A stretch of DNA of 64,000 nt from Parerythrobacter_A sp963761775 (lineage in GTDB: Bacteria > Pseudomonadota > Alphaproteobacteria > Sphingomonadales > Sphingomonadaceae): NCBI GenBank assembly GCA_963761775.1, contig CAVXIF010000011.1:1116001-1180000 (forward strand), written 5' to 3'. Below, piece by piece: positions 38,916 through 47,800 of the stretch. Position 1 is the stretch's first letter. Each line of letters opens with the position of its first letter. The notes under the pieces are model-generated. The model made no database searches. It was given only the letters and a program-made list of their open reading frames with translations, and was not told the origin of the DNA. The position numbers were made by a program, and so were the translations under genes.

Positions 38916-39386
38916 CTACCAGCGATAATGCGAGAATGCGCGGTTTGCGTCCGCCATGCGGTGCGCGTCTTCGCGCTTCTTGACCGCATTGCCGCGGTTG
39001 TTGGCGGCATCCATCAACTCGCCCGACAGGCGCGCCGACATGGTGGTTTCCGCGCGGCCACGCGCCGCACCGATCAGCCAGCGGATCGCCAGCGCCTGCG
39101 CACGTTCGGGACGCACTTCCACCGGCACCTGGTAGGTGGCACCACCGACGCGGCGGCTGCGGACCTCGACCTGAGGCGACACGTTGTTCAGCGCGTCGTG
39201 GAACAGCTGCACCGGATCGGCCTTGGCCTTGGTCTCCACCGTTTCCAGTGCGCCATAAACGATGCGCTCTGCCGTGGACTTCTTCCCGTCGAGCATGAGG
39301 TTGTTCATGAACTTCGACAGGATCAGGTCCTTGAACTTGGGATCGGGCAGGATGACCCGCTTTTCGGGACGACGACGACGTGACAT
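38916..39386 (-). CDS. rpsG: 30S ribosomal protein S7
   Basis: The 156-residue product starts MSRRRRPEKRVILPDPKFKD, with MLDGKKSTAERIVYGALETV and AARGRAETTMSARLSGELMD and ends NRAFSHYRW. S7 nucleates the 30S head. The gap to rpsL upstream contains two inverted repeats; S7 binding to such an intercistronic region regulates the str operon in E. coli, but the E. coli-type site was not recognised here. Confidence 0.98.
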   Translation of the reverse strand: MSRRRRPEKRVILPDPKFKDLILSKFMNNLMLDGKKSTAERIVYGALETVETKAKADPVQLFHDALNNVSPQVEVRSRRVGGATYQVPVEVRPERAQALAIRWLIGAARGRAETTMSARLSGELMDAANNRGNAVKKREDAHRMADANRAFSHYRW

Positions 39387-39409
39387 ATTCTCTAACTCCT
39401 TCGGAGTGC

Positions 39410-39429
39410 GGCAACCCGTCCGGGTTGCC
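39410..39429 (-). repeat. 8-bp stem hairpin in rpsL-rpsG gap
   Basis: GGCAACCC and GGGTTGCC flank a 4-base GTCC loop, giving a perfect 8-bp hairpin about 24 bases before the rpsG start. It stands next to the longer hairpin at 39432-39516. It may be an RNA structure in the str mRNA. Confidence 0.75.
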
Positions 39430-39431
39430 TT

Positions 39432-39516
39432 GGCTGTTCCGTCCCGCTCCCCCTCCCGACCACCCGATCAGGATAATGCCTTGGGTAGTCGGGAGGGGGA
39501 GCGGGACGGCACAGCC
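39432..39516 (-). repeat. 29-bp near-perfect hairpin between rpsL and rpsG
   Basis: Arms 39432-39460 and 39488-39516 pair over 29 positions with one mismatch. The central part is CCCGCTCCCCCTCCCGAC against GTCGGGAGGGGGAGCGGG. The stem continues inward with ACCC/GGGT after one mismatch, leaving a short loop. No T-run follows, so a simple terminator is unlikely. An element of this strength inside an essential ribosomal operon is unexpected. Confidence 0.85.
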
Positions 39517-39595
39517 AGCTTTGGCGGATGCCAAAGCGCACGGACAAAAAACTCGAACCAAGCCGCGCGCAACCAAGCCCGCGACGTTGGCGCCC

Positions 39596-39967
39596 TTACT
39601 TCGGCCGCTTGGCCCCATATTTGGAACGGCTCTTGCGCCGGTCCTTCACACCCTGCGTGTCGAGCACGCCGCGCAGCACGTGGTAGCGCACACCGGGAAG
39701 GTCGCGCACACGGCCGCCGCGGATCAGCACCACGGAGTGTTCCTGAAGGTTGTGGCCTTCGCCGGGGATGTAGCTGATGACCTCGCGCTGGTTGGTCAGG
39801 CGCACCTTGGCAACCTTGCGCAGCGCAGAGTTCGGCTTCTTCGGCGTGGTGGTATAGACGCGTGTGCAGACGCCGCGCTTCTGGGGATTGGCTTCCATGG
39901 CCGGAACCTTGGACTTCTCCTTCTGCGGCGTACGGCCCTTGCGGACCAGCTGGTTGATTGTCGGCAT
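39596..39967 (-). CDS. rpsL: 30S ribosomal protein S12
   Basis: The start MPTINQLVRKGRTPQKEKSK gives 123 residues, with CTRVYTTTPKKPNSALRKVA, RVRLTNQREVISYIPGEGHN-like text (here KVRLTNQREV) and GGRVRDLPGVRYHVLRGVLD. The streptomycin-relevant Lys in TPKKPNSA and Lys in the later loop are wild type. It opens the str cluster (rpsL-rpsG-fusA-tuf). GGTGAAGAG lies upstream as ribosome binding site. Confidence 0.97.
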   Translation of the reverse strand: MPTINQLVRKGRTPQKEKSKVPAMEANPQKRGVCTRVYTTTPKKPNSALRKVAKVRLTNQREVISYIPGEGHNLQEHSVVLIRGGRVRDLPGVRYHVLRGVLDTQGVKDRRKSRSKYGAKRPK

Positions 39968-40495
39968 GAAGTACTCTTCACCTGTTGTACGGCCCGACGC
40001 GCGACACCATGCCACACGAGCGAACCCATGATGATGCCGAAAGCTGTTCCACGGAAGGAGGAAGGCCGCGCAACGCGCCCCTGCGAAAGCAGAGGCCCCG
40101 TTCCACCAGCGCCAAGGCCGATGGCATGCCTTCGCGAAGAAGGCGCACGAACCTGAAACACTCCACCCGAAACACCCGACGGCACCGGATTACTTTGACG
40201 GCCACCCGCCCGAACGATCCTTGCGACCATCCGAACACACAAAAGCCCGACCGCAAACGATTCGCTCTTAGTGAGAGCGGGATCGAAGCATCGGACTTCC
40301 GGAATAAACCGGCAATGTTCAGTTCTATCAGTCCAACGACGCGCATGGCGTGCCGTCGATGGGAGGGCGTTTATGTTGGATTTGTGGCGGGGTCAAGATG
40401 TGGATTCCGACGGCACTCGCAGTTGTAACGTGAACAAACATAGTCCAATCTGGAATTACTGCGGTGCATGATGACCGCTGATATGCTAGTTTCGC
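39968..40495. other. Intergenic region between rpsL and the methyltransferase gene
   Basis: No convincing gene is seen in these 528 bases. The rpsL-proximal half is G+C-rich and should hold the str operon promoter and leader on the - strand, but I could not pick a reliable -35/-10 pair. From about 40400 onward the composition becomes clearly AT-richer and continues so into the methyltransferase gene. The change marks the left border of the probably acquired segment. Confidence 0.6.
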
Positions 40496-40513
40496 ATGCA
40501 GTGGAGATGGTGT

Positions 40514-41686
40514 TTGTCAAAGTTAACGTTCTACGAGTTTTTCGCCGGTGGCGGTATGGCTCGCGCCGGTTTAGGCGAAGCATGGGAGTGCAAATTTGCA
40601 AATGACTTCTGTGATATGAAGCGTGATGTCTACACTAAAAATTGGGGTGTAAAGGATTTTGTAGGCGGCGATATTAACGGCCTAGATTCGATTATGCTTC
40701 CGGGAAAGGCGGATTTGGCTTGGGCATCTTTTCCTTGCCAAGATTTGTCCCTAGCTGGGAACGGCGGTGGGATCGGACGTAAGACGAAGGTGCCAGAGAC
40801 AAGGTCTGGTGCTTATTGGGGATTTTGGGATCTGATCTCACAACTTCGATCTGAATCGCGGCCGCCACGCGCTCTAGTATTAGAGAATGTCGTTGGGTTC
40901 CTCTCGTCCAACAATTGTGCCGATTTCAAGTTAGTGTGTGAAACCATTATCGAGCTTGGCTACAGAGTTGGAGCAACAGTAATTGATGCGAAACTTTTTG
41001 TACCACAAAGCCGACCGCGCGTTTTCCTGATTGCTATACGCGAGGATGAAATTGTCCCCCCAGAGCTTGTGAAGGCTACGCCCGCATCACTATGGCACAC
41101 GCCCGCCATCGTTCGAGCAAAAGAAAAGCTATCGAAGCAGGCCCAGGCTCAATGGCTTTGGTGGCAGCCTAAAGAGCCGACCAGAGCGGTCACAAAACTA
41201 TCCAGTATCATTGGCGATGAGCCGGTTGGTTGTCAGTGGCATGAACCTAAGCAAACGCAACGCTTGCTATCCATGATGACGGAAGGGAATTTGGCCAAGG
41301 TTCGGTCTGCGATGAGTAGCAACGAAAGGCGTGTAGGAGCTATCTTTAAGCGAACCCGCCTCGATACACGCGGTAACAAAACTCAACGTGCTGAGGTCCG
41401 GTTCGATGAGACAGCTGGATGCTTGAGAACGCCTGGAGGTGGGTCTAGCCGCCAGATTGTTTTAGTCGTGCAAGGTTCGTCAGTACGAAGTCGGCTGCTA
41501 TCTCCTAGAGAAGCATTCCGTTTGATGGGGTTAGAAGCGGATTATGAAATGCCGCAACGTTACAACGATGCTCTCCATGTCGCTGGCGACGGCGTTTGCG
41601 TCCCGGTTGTATCGTTCATCAGCACCGAGATATTAGAACAGGTACTTACACCAAAAGGTTGTCAGGTTACACGTCAAGCAGCATAG
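40514..41686 (+). CDS. C5-cytosine DNA methyltransferase
   Basis: The protein contains the ordered motifs of C5 methyltransferases: I (YEFFAGGGMARAGLGEAWEC), IV with the catalytic Cys75 (SFPCQDLSLAGNG), VI (LVLENVVGF), VIII (QSRPRVFLIAI), a variable target-recognition region, and IX/X (SRLLSPREAFRLMGLEADYE). The start is placed at TTG 40514 because it has GGAG seven bases upstream and gives MSKLTFYEFFAGGG; an in-frame ATG at 40496 would add six residues. The gene is visibly AT-richer than its neighbours, suggesting transfer. A GIY-YIG nuclease gene follows eight bases downstream, so it probably protects DNA against that enzyme. Confidence 0.93.
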   Translation: MSKLTFYEFFAGGGMARAGLGEAWECKFANDFCDMKRDVYTKNWGVKDFVGGDINGLDSIMLPGKADLAWASFPCQDLSLAGNGGGIGRKTKVPETRSGAYWGFWDLISQLRSESRPPRALVLENVVGFLSSNNCADFKLVCETIIELGYRVGATVIDAKLFVPQSRPRVFLIAIREDEIVPPELVKATPASLWHTPAIVRAKEKLSKQAQAQWLWWQPKEPTRAVTKLSSIIGDEPVGCQWHEPKQTQRLLSMMTEGNLAKVRSAMSSNERRVGAIFKRTRLDTRGNKTQRAEVRFDETAGCLRTPGGGSSRQIVLVVQGSSVRSRLLSPREAFRLMGLEADYEMPQRYNDALHVAGDGVCVPVVSFISTEILEQVLTPKGCQVTRQAA

Positions 41687-41694
41687 CGAAGATT

Positions 41695-42258
41695 ATGGCA
41701 ATTGATCTGAAGTACCGAAAGAACGCACTTCGCAAACTGACCAATGAGATTGGTTGCTACGTTCTATGCGACCTCGATGAAGTGCCTATATATGTTGGGC
41801 AATCTAAAGACGGTATTCGTACGCGGGTAAATCGCCATCTTACCTCTGCTCGCTCCGATATCATTGCGAACCGGCAAGTAGATGTATGGGAAATTGCTTA
41901 TGTATGGGCTTATCCTACAAATCGGCAGCGAATTGGCTCACTAGAAGATGCGCTTTTCCATCAATATCATCCAAAATCGGCGTTAATGAACGGAAAGATT
42001 CCGCCCGTACCTGTCGACGCATATGAGATACCAGAACCTTCGCAGGTTTTATGCGTCATGGCCGAGGAAGAGATCGAGGACAAAAAAGATCCGGCATTGC
42101 GGTTGCCCCGGCAAGCAGAGCACTATTCTCAGATAGTAGGTCATTTTTTAGCAGTGAAAAATAGTTCGGAAATTGCGTTGGCTATGGACGCGCATTTCGA
42201 GCGGCTTCGAAAATACCATCGTTTGTTGTTAGGGTTGGACGAGATCGAAACCGGCTAG
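41695..42258 (+). CDS. GIY-YIG nuclease, probable cognate restriction endonuclease
   Basis: The 187-residue protein has a GIY-YIG core at its N-terminus: IGCYVLCDLDEVPIYVGQS, with Y22 and Y33, then R44 and H48 in RTRVNRHL, a spacing also found in Eco29kI-type restriction enzymes. E84 (SLEDALFHQYHP) and N99 are candidate metal-site residues. The C-terminal half is helical and unlike UvrC or homing nucleases. It starts eight bases after the C5 methyltransferase and shares its AT-rich composition. Together these support a type II restriction-modification pair. The recognition sequence is unknown, and restriction activity is inferred. Confidence 0.82.
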   Translation: MAIDLKYRKNALRKLTNEIGCYVLCDLDEVPIYVGQSKDGIRTRVNRHLTSARSDIIANRQVDVWEIAYVWAYPTNRQRIGSLEDALFHQYHPKSALMNGKIPPVPVDAYEIPEPSQVLCVMAEEEIEDKKDPALRLPRQAEHYSQIVGHFLAVKNSSEIALAMDAHFERLRKYHRLLLGLDEIETG

Positions 42259-42378
42259 GCTTTGAATGGTCATCCGCAAGTAAGTTCGCAAGTGCGTGGC
42301 TCGTAGACCGCGATACGTTCGCATAACTCGTTCAAAAACCATTTTCCTACACGCCCCCTTTCTGCAATCTGCTCCGGC

Positions 42379-43509
42379 ATGACACATCCAAACGTTCATG
42401 CCGCCCCCTCCCCCCACACGAACAAGGCAGCGTCCGACTCGCCGCGGCCCGCTTACCAAACGCTATCCGGCAAGCAGGTGCTCGCCGATCTCGAAGCGGC
42501 CGAAGAGCGCTCCGCCCCGCGCAATCCGAACTTCGACGAGAACGGCCAGTTGAGCGAGGCCTATCTTGCGCACATTGCCTCCAATCCCGACGAGCTGCCC
42601 GACCACGAGGAAGTCGATTACGACGCGGAATACGGCAACCCCGAACCGCCGGGCCGATGCACGCGCGCCATTCCCCGTCAGGGCACCTCCGCGGTCGCCT
42701 ATGTCGGGGAGGAGCCGGACGAGGACGATCCCCTGCTGGCGTTCGAGCCCTATCTGCACGCTCGCCCGCGCGGCAATTCCATCACGCCGGAGCGGCAGCG
42801 CAAGTTCATCGCCACCCTCGCCGCCACCGGCATCGTCCAGCAGGCGGCCCGTTCCATCGGCAAGTCGATGGAGGCGCTGTACAAGCTGCGCGCGCGGCCC
42901 GGGGCGGAAGGGTTCCGGGAGGCATGGGAGGCGGCGCTGGATCGCGGGGTGCAGCGGCTGGAGGACTGTGCGCTCGAACGGGCCATCCAGGGCACGCCCA
43001 CGCCCATCGTGTCGGGCGGCAAGCTTCTGGGCGAGTGGGACAAGCCCGACAACATGCTGCTGCGCTTCCTGCTGCGATACCGCCTGCCGCAACGCTACGG
43101 CGCGCAGCAGTTGCAGCCCGGCGATGCGGTTTACGAGCGCATCCGGGACGAGGTGATGCAGGACTATCGCGACAACGGGCCAACGCCGGAAGATGCGATG
43201 GCAAAGCTGGAAAAGATGTTCGAGGCCAAGCGCAAGCAGCGGCTGCGGCAGGAGGCCGCCGAGCTGGAGGCGTTTCCGGAACTGCGCCGCATGACCGCGG
43301 CGCAATGGGAGGCGGAGAAGGCGGGCGCGAGTGCGGAGGAAGTGGCGGCGCTGGGCCACACCGCGTTCGAGCGCATTTCGGACTGGCACGCGCATCTGGT
43401 CGACGACGCGATGGAAGCGACGGTGGCGATGTATCGGGAGCGCGAGGGGCGGGCGCTGGATACGCCGCAAGACGACGCGCCTGAGGAGGACCGGTCGGCA
43501 GCGGGCTAG
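42379..43509 (+). CDS. HTH protein resembling a terminase small subunit-like family
   Basis: The 376-residue protein has a disordered N-terminus, an acidic patch (VGEEPDEDDPLLAFEPYLH), then from about residue 135 a likely helix-turn-helix: TPERQRKFIATLAATGIVQQ followed by AARSIGKSMEALYKLRARPG. After it comes REAWEAALDRGVQRLEDCAL and a DKPDNMLLRFLLRYRLPQRY segment, then coiled-coil-prone Glu/Lys/Arg helices. I associate this pattern with an uncharacterised family in sphingomonads; some automated calls name it DNA-binding or terminase small subunit-like. Its G+C is like the host, so it is not part of the AT-rich islet. The function is unknown. Confidence 0.75.
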   Translation: MTHPNVHAAPSPHTNKAASDSPRPAYQTLSGKQVLADLEAAEERSAPRNPNFDENGQLSEAYLAHIASNPDELPDHEEVDYDAEYGNPEPPGRCTRAIPRQGTSAVAYVGEEPDEDDPLLAFEPYLHARPRGNSITPERQRKFIATLAATGIVQQAARSIGKSMEALYKLRARPGAEGFREAWEAALDRGVQRLEDCALERAIQGTPTPIVSGGKLLGEWDKPDNMLLRFLLRYRLPQRYGAQQLQPGDAVYERIRDEVMQDYRDNGPTPEDAMAKLEKMFEAKRKQRLRQEAAELEAFPELRRMTAAQWEAEKAGASAEEVAALGHTAFERISDWHAHLVDDAMEATVAMYREREGRALDTPQDDAPEEDRSAAG

Positions 43510-43521
43510 GTGGCGGCAGCG

Positions 43522-44341
43522 TCAGGCCGTGTTCGGGTCGTTCCCAGTGAGAAACGCCACCAGCGCGCGGACCTTTTTCTGGCGCCATTGCGGCAGGGGG
43601 GCGACCAGCCAGTAGGCGCGGCGGCCCTCGTCCGGCCCCTCCAGTATCGTGACCCGCCCCGCCGCGATGGCGTCCTCCACCAGCAGCAGCGGCAGCACCG
43701 CGCGGCCCATGCCCGCCGCCGCGCTGCGACAGCGCCTGTCCGGCATTGGCGACCTGCACCGATGGCGTCGCGCCTTCGGGCAGCGGGGCGCCGGGCCAGT
43801 CGATCCACTCGTCCCTTGCGGCATCGTCCGCATCGGTGGCCGCTACCACCACGCGGCGAGCGGGGGCGAGTTCGACGCCTTCCAGCTCGCCCGGCCCGTC
43901 CGCCAGCCGGATCGCCATGTCGAGGTTCGCCTCGGCGAAGTCGGCGTCTTCGTTCTCGACCAGCTGGAAGCGGGTGCCGGGGTGCGCGGTGCGCCAGGCG
44001 GCGAGGCGCGGGGCGAGCCATTGCGCGTAGAATTCGCGCGGAGCGGCGATGGTGAAGCGGTCGCTGGCCTGCCCCGCCTGCATCGCCTGCACGCTTTCCT
44101 CGAATTTCAGGAAGCCTTCGCGCAACGGGTCCAGCCCCGCCGCGCCCTCCGCCGTCATTTCCAGCCCCCGGCTGGTGCGGCGGAACAGCACGGTGCCGAG
44201 GTGATCCTCCAGCGCCCTGATCTGCTGCCCCACGGCGGCAGGCGTCACCGCCAGCTCGTCCGCTGCGCGGGTAAAGCTGAGGTGCCGCGCGGCGGCGTCG
44301 TAGACGCGCAGGGCGTTCAGGGGCAGGTGGGTGCGCTTCAC
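43522..44341 (-). CDS. LysR-family regulator, GcvA-like (frame broken near 43728)
   Basis: The gene starts at GTG with VKRTHLPLNALRVYDAAARH, a winged HTH (LSFTRAADELAVTPAAVGQQ) typical of the GcvA/AmpR-like branch, and continues with an effector-binding domain. After VQVANAGQALS the frame is lost. The other frame supplies AAAGMGRAVLPLLLVEDAIA to the end (VRALVAFLTGNDPNTA). Removing one base near 43726-43731 rejoins them to 272 residues. The LysR HTH sits at residues 15-60. The target genes are not obvious; apaG lies 10 bases upstream on the same strand. Confidence 0.87.
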
Positions 44342-44351
44342 AGGACGGCGA

Positions 44352-44750
44352 TTATTGTGCCGTGGCGGGTGCCGCGAGCGGGAAATACGGGATGCGAATT
44401 TCCACCGGTTCGCCCGCTGCATCCGCAAACGTGTAGAACCCTTCCATCGAGCCGTGCGGCGTCGTCAGCGGGCAGCCGGAAACGTAATCGTGGCTGTCGC
44501 CCGGTGCGAGCAGCGGCTGTTCGCCAACCACGCCTTCGCCATCGACATGGTTCACCATCCCGCGCCCGTCGGTAATGCGCCAGTGGCGGCTGCGCAGCGT
44601 CATCGGCGCATCGCCCCCGTTCTCGATGCGGATGTGGTACATCCAGAACCACTTGCCGACCGCGGGCTGCGACTGTTCGGGCAGGAAGTTGACGGCAACC
44701 CGCACGGTAATCCCGGCGGTGGTCGCGGCGTGGGCGAAGAGTTCTTTCAT
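44352..44750 (-). CDS. apaG: ApaG family protein (Co2+/Mg2+ efflux-associated)
   Basis: From MKELFAHAATTAGITVRVAV the protein has 132 residues, with FLPEQSQPAVGKWFWMYHIR, ENGGDAPMTLRSRHWRITDG, the VVGEQPLLAPGDSHDYVSGC segment and GSMEGFYTFADAAGEPVEIR. This is the single-domain ApaG (fibronectin-like fold). It is linked to Mg/Co resistance, but its biochemical role is unsettled. The start is preferred to an upstream in-frame Met at 44795. Confidence 0.95.
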   Translation of the reverse strand: MKELFAHAATTAGITVRVAVNFLPEQSQPAVGKWFWMYHIRIENGGDAPMTLRSRHWRITDGRGMVNHVDGEGVVGEQPLLAPGDSHDYVSGCPLTTPHGSMEGFYTFADAAGEPVEIRIPYFPLAAPATAQ

Positions 44751-44844
44751 GGTATTCTTGACGTAACAATTCTCGCCCGGGTCACAAGAGGCCAATCGCG
44801 CTTTACCCGGCCCAGCCAGCTTCCGATGTCACCACCTTCGCCCG

Positions 44845-45951
44845 TCAGGACTGCTTCTTGTCAAAACGGTCGAGGCTGAAGGTGCGCCGATAGTCGCTAT
44901 ATCTGGTCGCGAAGTCCTTGCCCGAGCTATCGTATCGCGCAGCGTAGAAACCGCACTGCTCGTTGCGCTGGCTTTCCGAGCGTCTGCGATAAAACCAATA
45001 GCAATCGACCATCAACCGCGCACGGTTCCAGCGGCGGTCCATCAACTGTCTGCGCGGGACGGTGAGAATATGCCTTTTTGCCCTCAGGAGGTTCGAGAAC
45101 GCCGCGTTGACATTGATTTTCGCTTCCGCCTCTTCGACCGTGACGGGCCGGACCCTCTTTGCGCACGCAATCAAGGCATGGTCCGCGATGGCCTTGTCTT
45201 CGACGGAAGAGTTTGCCCAATACATGCGATCATGGATTTTGGCGCAGTAATCCACGCTGAACTCGTCACCGAAATCAAGCGTGGGGTCGGTCCATTTCGT
45301 GTTGCCGTGCCCTCCACCGGTATAGAACCCGAAGCGGTAGCCATTTGTCACCAAAATGCCCTTGTAACAGGCCCTTTTTGAGCCGCTTGCCGCATTCGCG
45401 ATAATTGTCGAACCCCACAACATCGGCACGGTTCGACGTCAGCTTGCTGCGAAGCTGTGCATGCGTTCTGAAACGCTGATTGTCGTTGCGTCTCACGCAC
45501 GACCAGATTGTCAGCCGCGCGCCCTGTGCCCGCCTTCCGCCCGGAAGGTCGATGCATTTGTTCGCCGCCGTCTTGATCCTGCCGAACATGCCGAATGGAA
45601 AATCCTGTGTGAACGACCACTTCTGCGTCGCGTAGCCGCGACAGGAATCAAGGCGCAATGCCCGTCCGTTGTGCAGCTTTCTTTCATGAACATCCAGGCA
45701 CTTGTCTTCAAACCGGGGCGAGCGCAATTCACGCTGGGCAGTGTAGGCCCAGCGTTGGCGCGTATCGTTGGAATTGCAACGGCGCAACTCGACGATTTCA
45801 CCATTGGTTGAAAGGCAATCGGACGTGTTGTTGAAACGGATAAGCGACGTGTCCGGGTTCCATGCCAGTGCCTGCGATGGCAATGCCAGCGCTCCCGCGG
45901 CGGCAACGATCGCCGCAATCGCCGCTCGAAATGTCGTGTTTCCCCCCGCAC
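44845..45951 (-). CDS. Secreted RICIN-lectin protein with C-terminal PLA2-like domain (two probable frameshifts)
   Basis: Three frames join to a 368-residue protein. A GTG at 45951 leads into a signal peptide if one G is restored in the run at 45942-45947 (FRAAIAAIVAAAGALALPSQ). The next part has QxW-type lectin repeats (NDTRQRWAYTAQ, ATQKWSFTQD, NDNQRFRTHA). One extra base near 45372 then moves the frame to ACYKGILVTNGYRFGFYTGG, DFGDEFSVDYCAKIHDRMYW and a helical end. C-x3-HD-x3-Y with a preceding Gly-rich loop resembles the phospholipase A2 core. The PLA2-like call is inference. No neighbour explains its role; it may be a secreted lipase or effector. Confidence 0.62.
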
Positions 45952-46057
45952 GTGAACCGCTTTACCCCCGCCCGGCTATGTCTTGGCCTGTTAACTTGTT
46001 GTGAATTGATAAGGAAGCGGCCGAGGCGACTTGACCAAGCCGGCCCGTTCGCCGGTA

Positions 46058-47605
46058 TCAATGCGGCGCCAGTCCCTGTTCCAGACCCGTGCGGTCCTCC
46101 AGTGCGTGGCGGTCGAACAGGTCGGCGCTGGCGGTGTTGAGGCCGACGATCCGCGTATGGCGGCCATTGCGGCGCATCCGGTCCACCGCCTTTTCCAGCG
46201 CGCCGATGGCCGAGATATCCCAGAAATGCGCCTTGCTGACGTCGATTACCACGGTGTCGGACGCATCGGCGTGGCGGCTCTCCGGGCCGATCATCTGCTG
46301 GAACTTGTCCACACTGGCGAAGAACACCTGCCCGCTGATGTGATAGACCGCGCTGTGCGGGCGGCGCACCCGCTCAACGGTGAACATGTTGCGCACCTTG
46401 CCCGCGAAGAAGATGCCGCTGAGCAGCACGCCGGTCAGCACGCCCAGCGCCAGATCATGCGTCCACACCGTGACCGCCACCGTCGCCAGCATAACCGCGC
46501 TGCTGGCGGGGGGATGGACGCGCAGGTTGGGAATGGAATTCCAGCTGAACGTGCCAATGGACACCATGATCATCACCGCCACCAGCGCGGGCATCGGCAC
46601 CGCGCCGACATAGCTCCCCAGCACGGTCAGCAAGAACAACAGGAACGCGCCCGCCACGAAAGTGGACAGCCGCCCGCGTCCGCCGCTGGCCACATTGATG
46701 ACCGATTGCCCGATCATCGCACAGCCGCCCATGCCGCCGAAACACGCGGCGACGAAATTGGCGAAGCCCTGCCCGGCCACTTCCTGCCGTTTGTTGCTAT
46801 CGGTATGCGTCATATCGTCCACGATCTGCGCGGTCAGCAGGCTTTCCAGCAGGCCCACCGCCGCCATCGTGATCGAATAGGGCGCGATGATGCGCAGCGT
46901 TTCCAGCGTCAGCGGCACGTCGGGCCAGGTCAGCGACGGCAGGCCGGTGGGCAGCTCGCCCATCTGGCCCACGGAGATCACCGGCGCCCCCCAGAACACT
47001 GCCACGGCGGTCAGGACGACGATGGCGACCAGCGGGCTTGGTACCACCTTGGTCAGGCGCGGCACGCCGTAGATCATGGCGAGACCGGCGGCGACCATAG
47101 CATAGGTCACCCAGGTCACGCCGTCGGTGCGCGGGTCAAGCTGCGGGATCTGTGCGATGAAGATAAGGATCGCCAGCGCGTTGACGAAGCCGGTGATGAC
47201 GCTGCGGCTGACGAACTGCATCAGCAGGTCCAGCCGCAGGATGGCGGCGACACCCTGTATCAGCCCCATCAGGATGGTGGCGGCGAACAGATATTCCACC
47301 CCGTATTCGCGCACCAGCGGCACCACGACGACGGCGACGGCGGCAGTCGCAGCGGAGATCATGCCGGGCCGTCCGCCGACCAGAGCGATGACCATCGCGA
47401 TGGCGACGCTGGCATACAGCCCGACGCTGGGATCGACGCCCGCGATCAGGGCAAAGCCGATGGCTTCCGGGATCAACGCAAGAGCAACAACGATGCCCGC
47501 AAGGATATCGGCGCGGATATTGCCGAACCATTCACCAAAATACCGGGACGCGTAGCTGCGGCGCGCCGCGGGGGTCGCGACGGTGGGGGACGCGGCTGGG
47601 GTCAT
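46058..47605 (-). CDS. SulP-family anion transporter with STAS domain
   Basis: From MTPAASPTVATPAARRSYAS the protein has 515 residues. The membrane part has the SulP segments LAGIVVALALIPEAIGFALI, DPSVGLYASVAIAMVIALVG, RSVITGFVNALAILIFIAQI and NFVAACFGGMGGCAMIGQS. The C-terminal STAS domain reads VYHISGQVFFASVDKFQQMI and DTVVIDVSKAHFWDISAIGA. These carriers move sulfate, bicarbonate or dicarboxylates; the substrate here is not determined. The gene stands alone. Confidence 0.95.
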   Translation of the reverse strand: MTPAASPTVATPAARRSYASRYFGEWFGNIRADILAGIVVALALIPEAIGFALIAGVDPSVGLYASVAIAMVIALVGGRPGMISAATAAVAVVVVPLVREYGVEYLFAATILMGLIQGVAAILRLDLLMQFVSRSVITGFVNALAILIFIAQIPQLDPRTDGVTWVTYAMVAAGLAMIYGVPRLTKVVPSPLVAIVVLTAVAVFWGAPVISVGQMGELPTGLPSLTWPDVPLTLETLRIIAPYSITMAAVGLLESLLTAQIVDDMTHTDSNKRQEVAGQGFANFVAACFGGMGGCAMIGQSVINVASGGRGRLSTFVAGAFLLFLLTVLGSYVGAVPMPALVAVMIMVSIGTFSWNSIPNLRVHPPASSAVMLATVAVTVWTHDLALGVLTGVLLSGIFFAGKVRNMFTVERVRRPHSAVYHISGQVFFASVDKFQQMIGPESRHADASDTVVIDVSKAHFWDISAIGALEKAVDRMRRNGRHTRIVGLNTASADLFDRHALEDRTGLEQGLAPH

Positions 47606-47800
47606 GACGGGCTTTCGTGGAATGCGTAAATAGATCACGCGCCGCCTAGCCGCTTATGCTGCGATGCACAACCAAACCCGCAATCGACTTTTGCATTGCA
47701 ACAAAGCTGTCACCCGGAAGACCCTAAACCTTCACCGGCAGGACGCCGGACCGTCACCCGCTCCGCTTAGGGACTTCCTGTCTTTCAAGGAGTTTTCACT

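Noticed and set aside
39985..40428. A 147-codon + strand ORF upstream of the methyltransferase
   Set aside because: Arg/Thr/Pro-rich, overlaps the rpsL upstream region on the opposite strand, no ribosome binding site and no recognisable family.
42379..43509. Prophage remnant around the terminase-like HTH protein
   Set aside because: No other phage genes, integrase or attachment sites are near; host-like composition argues against a recent prophage.
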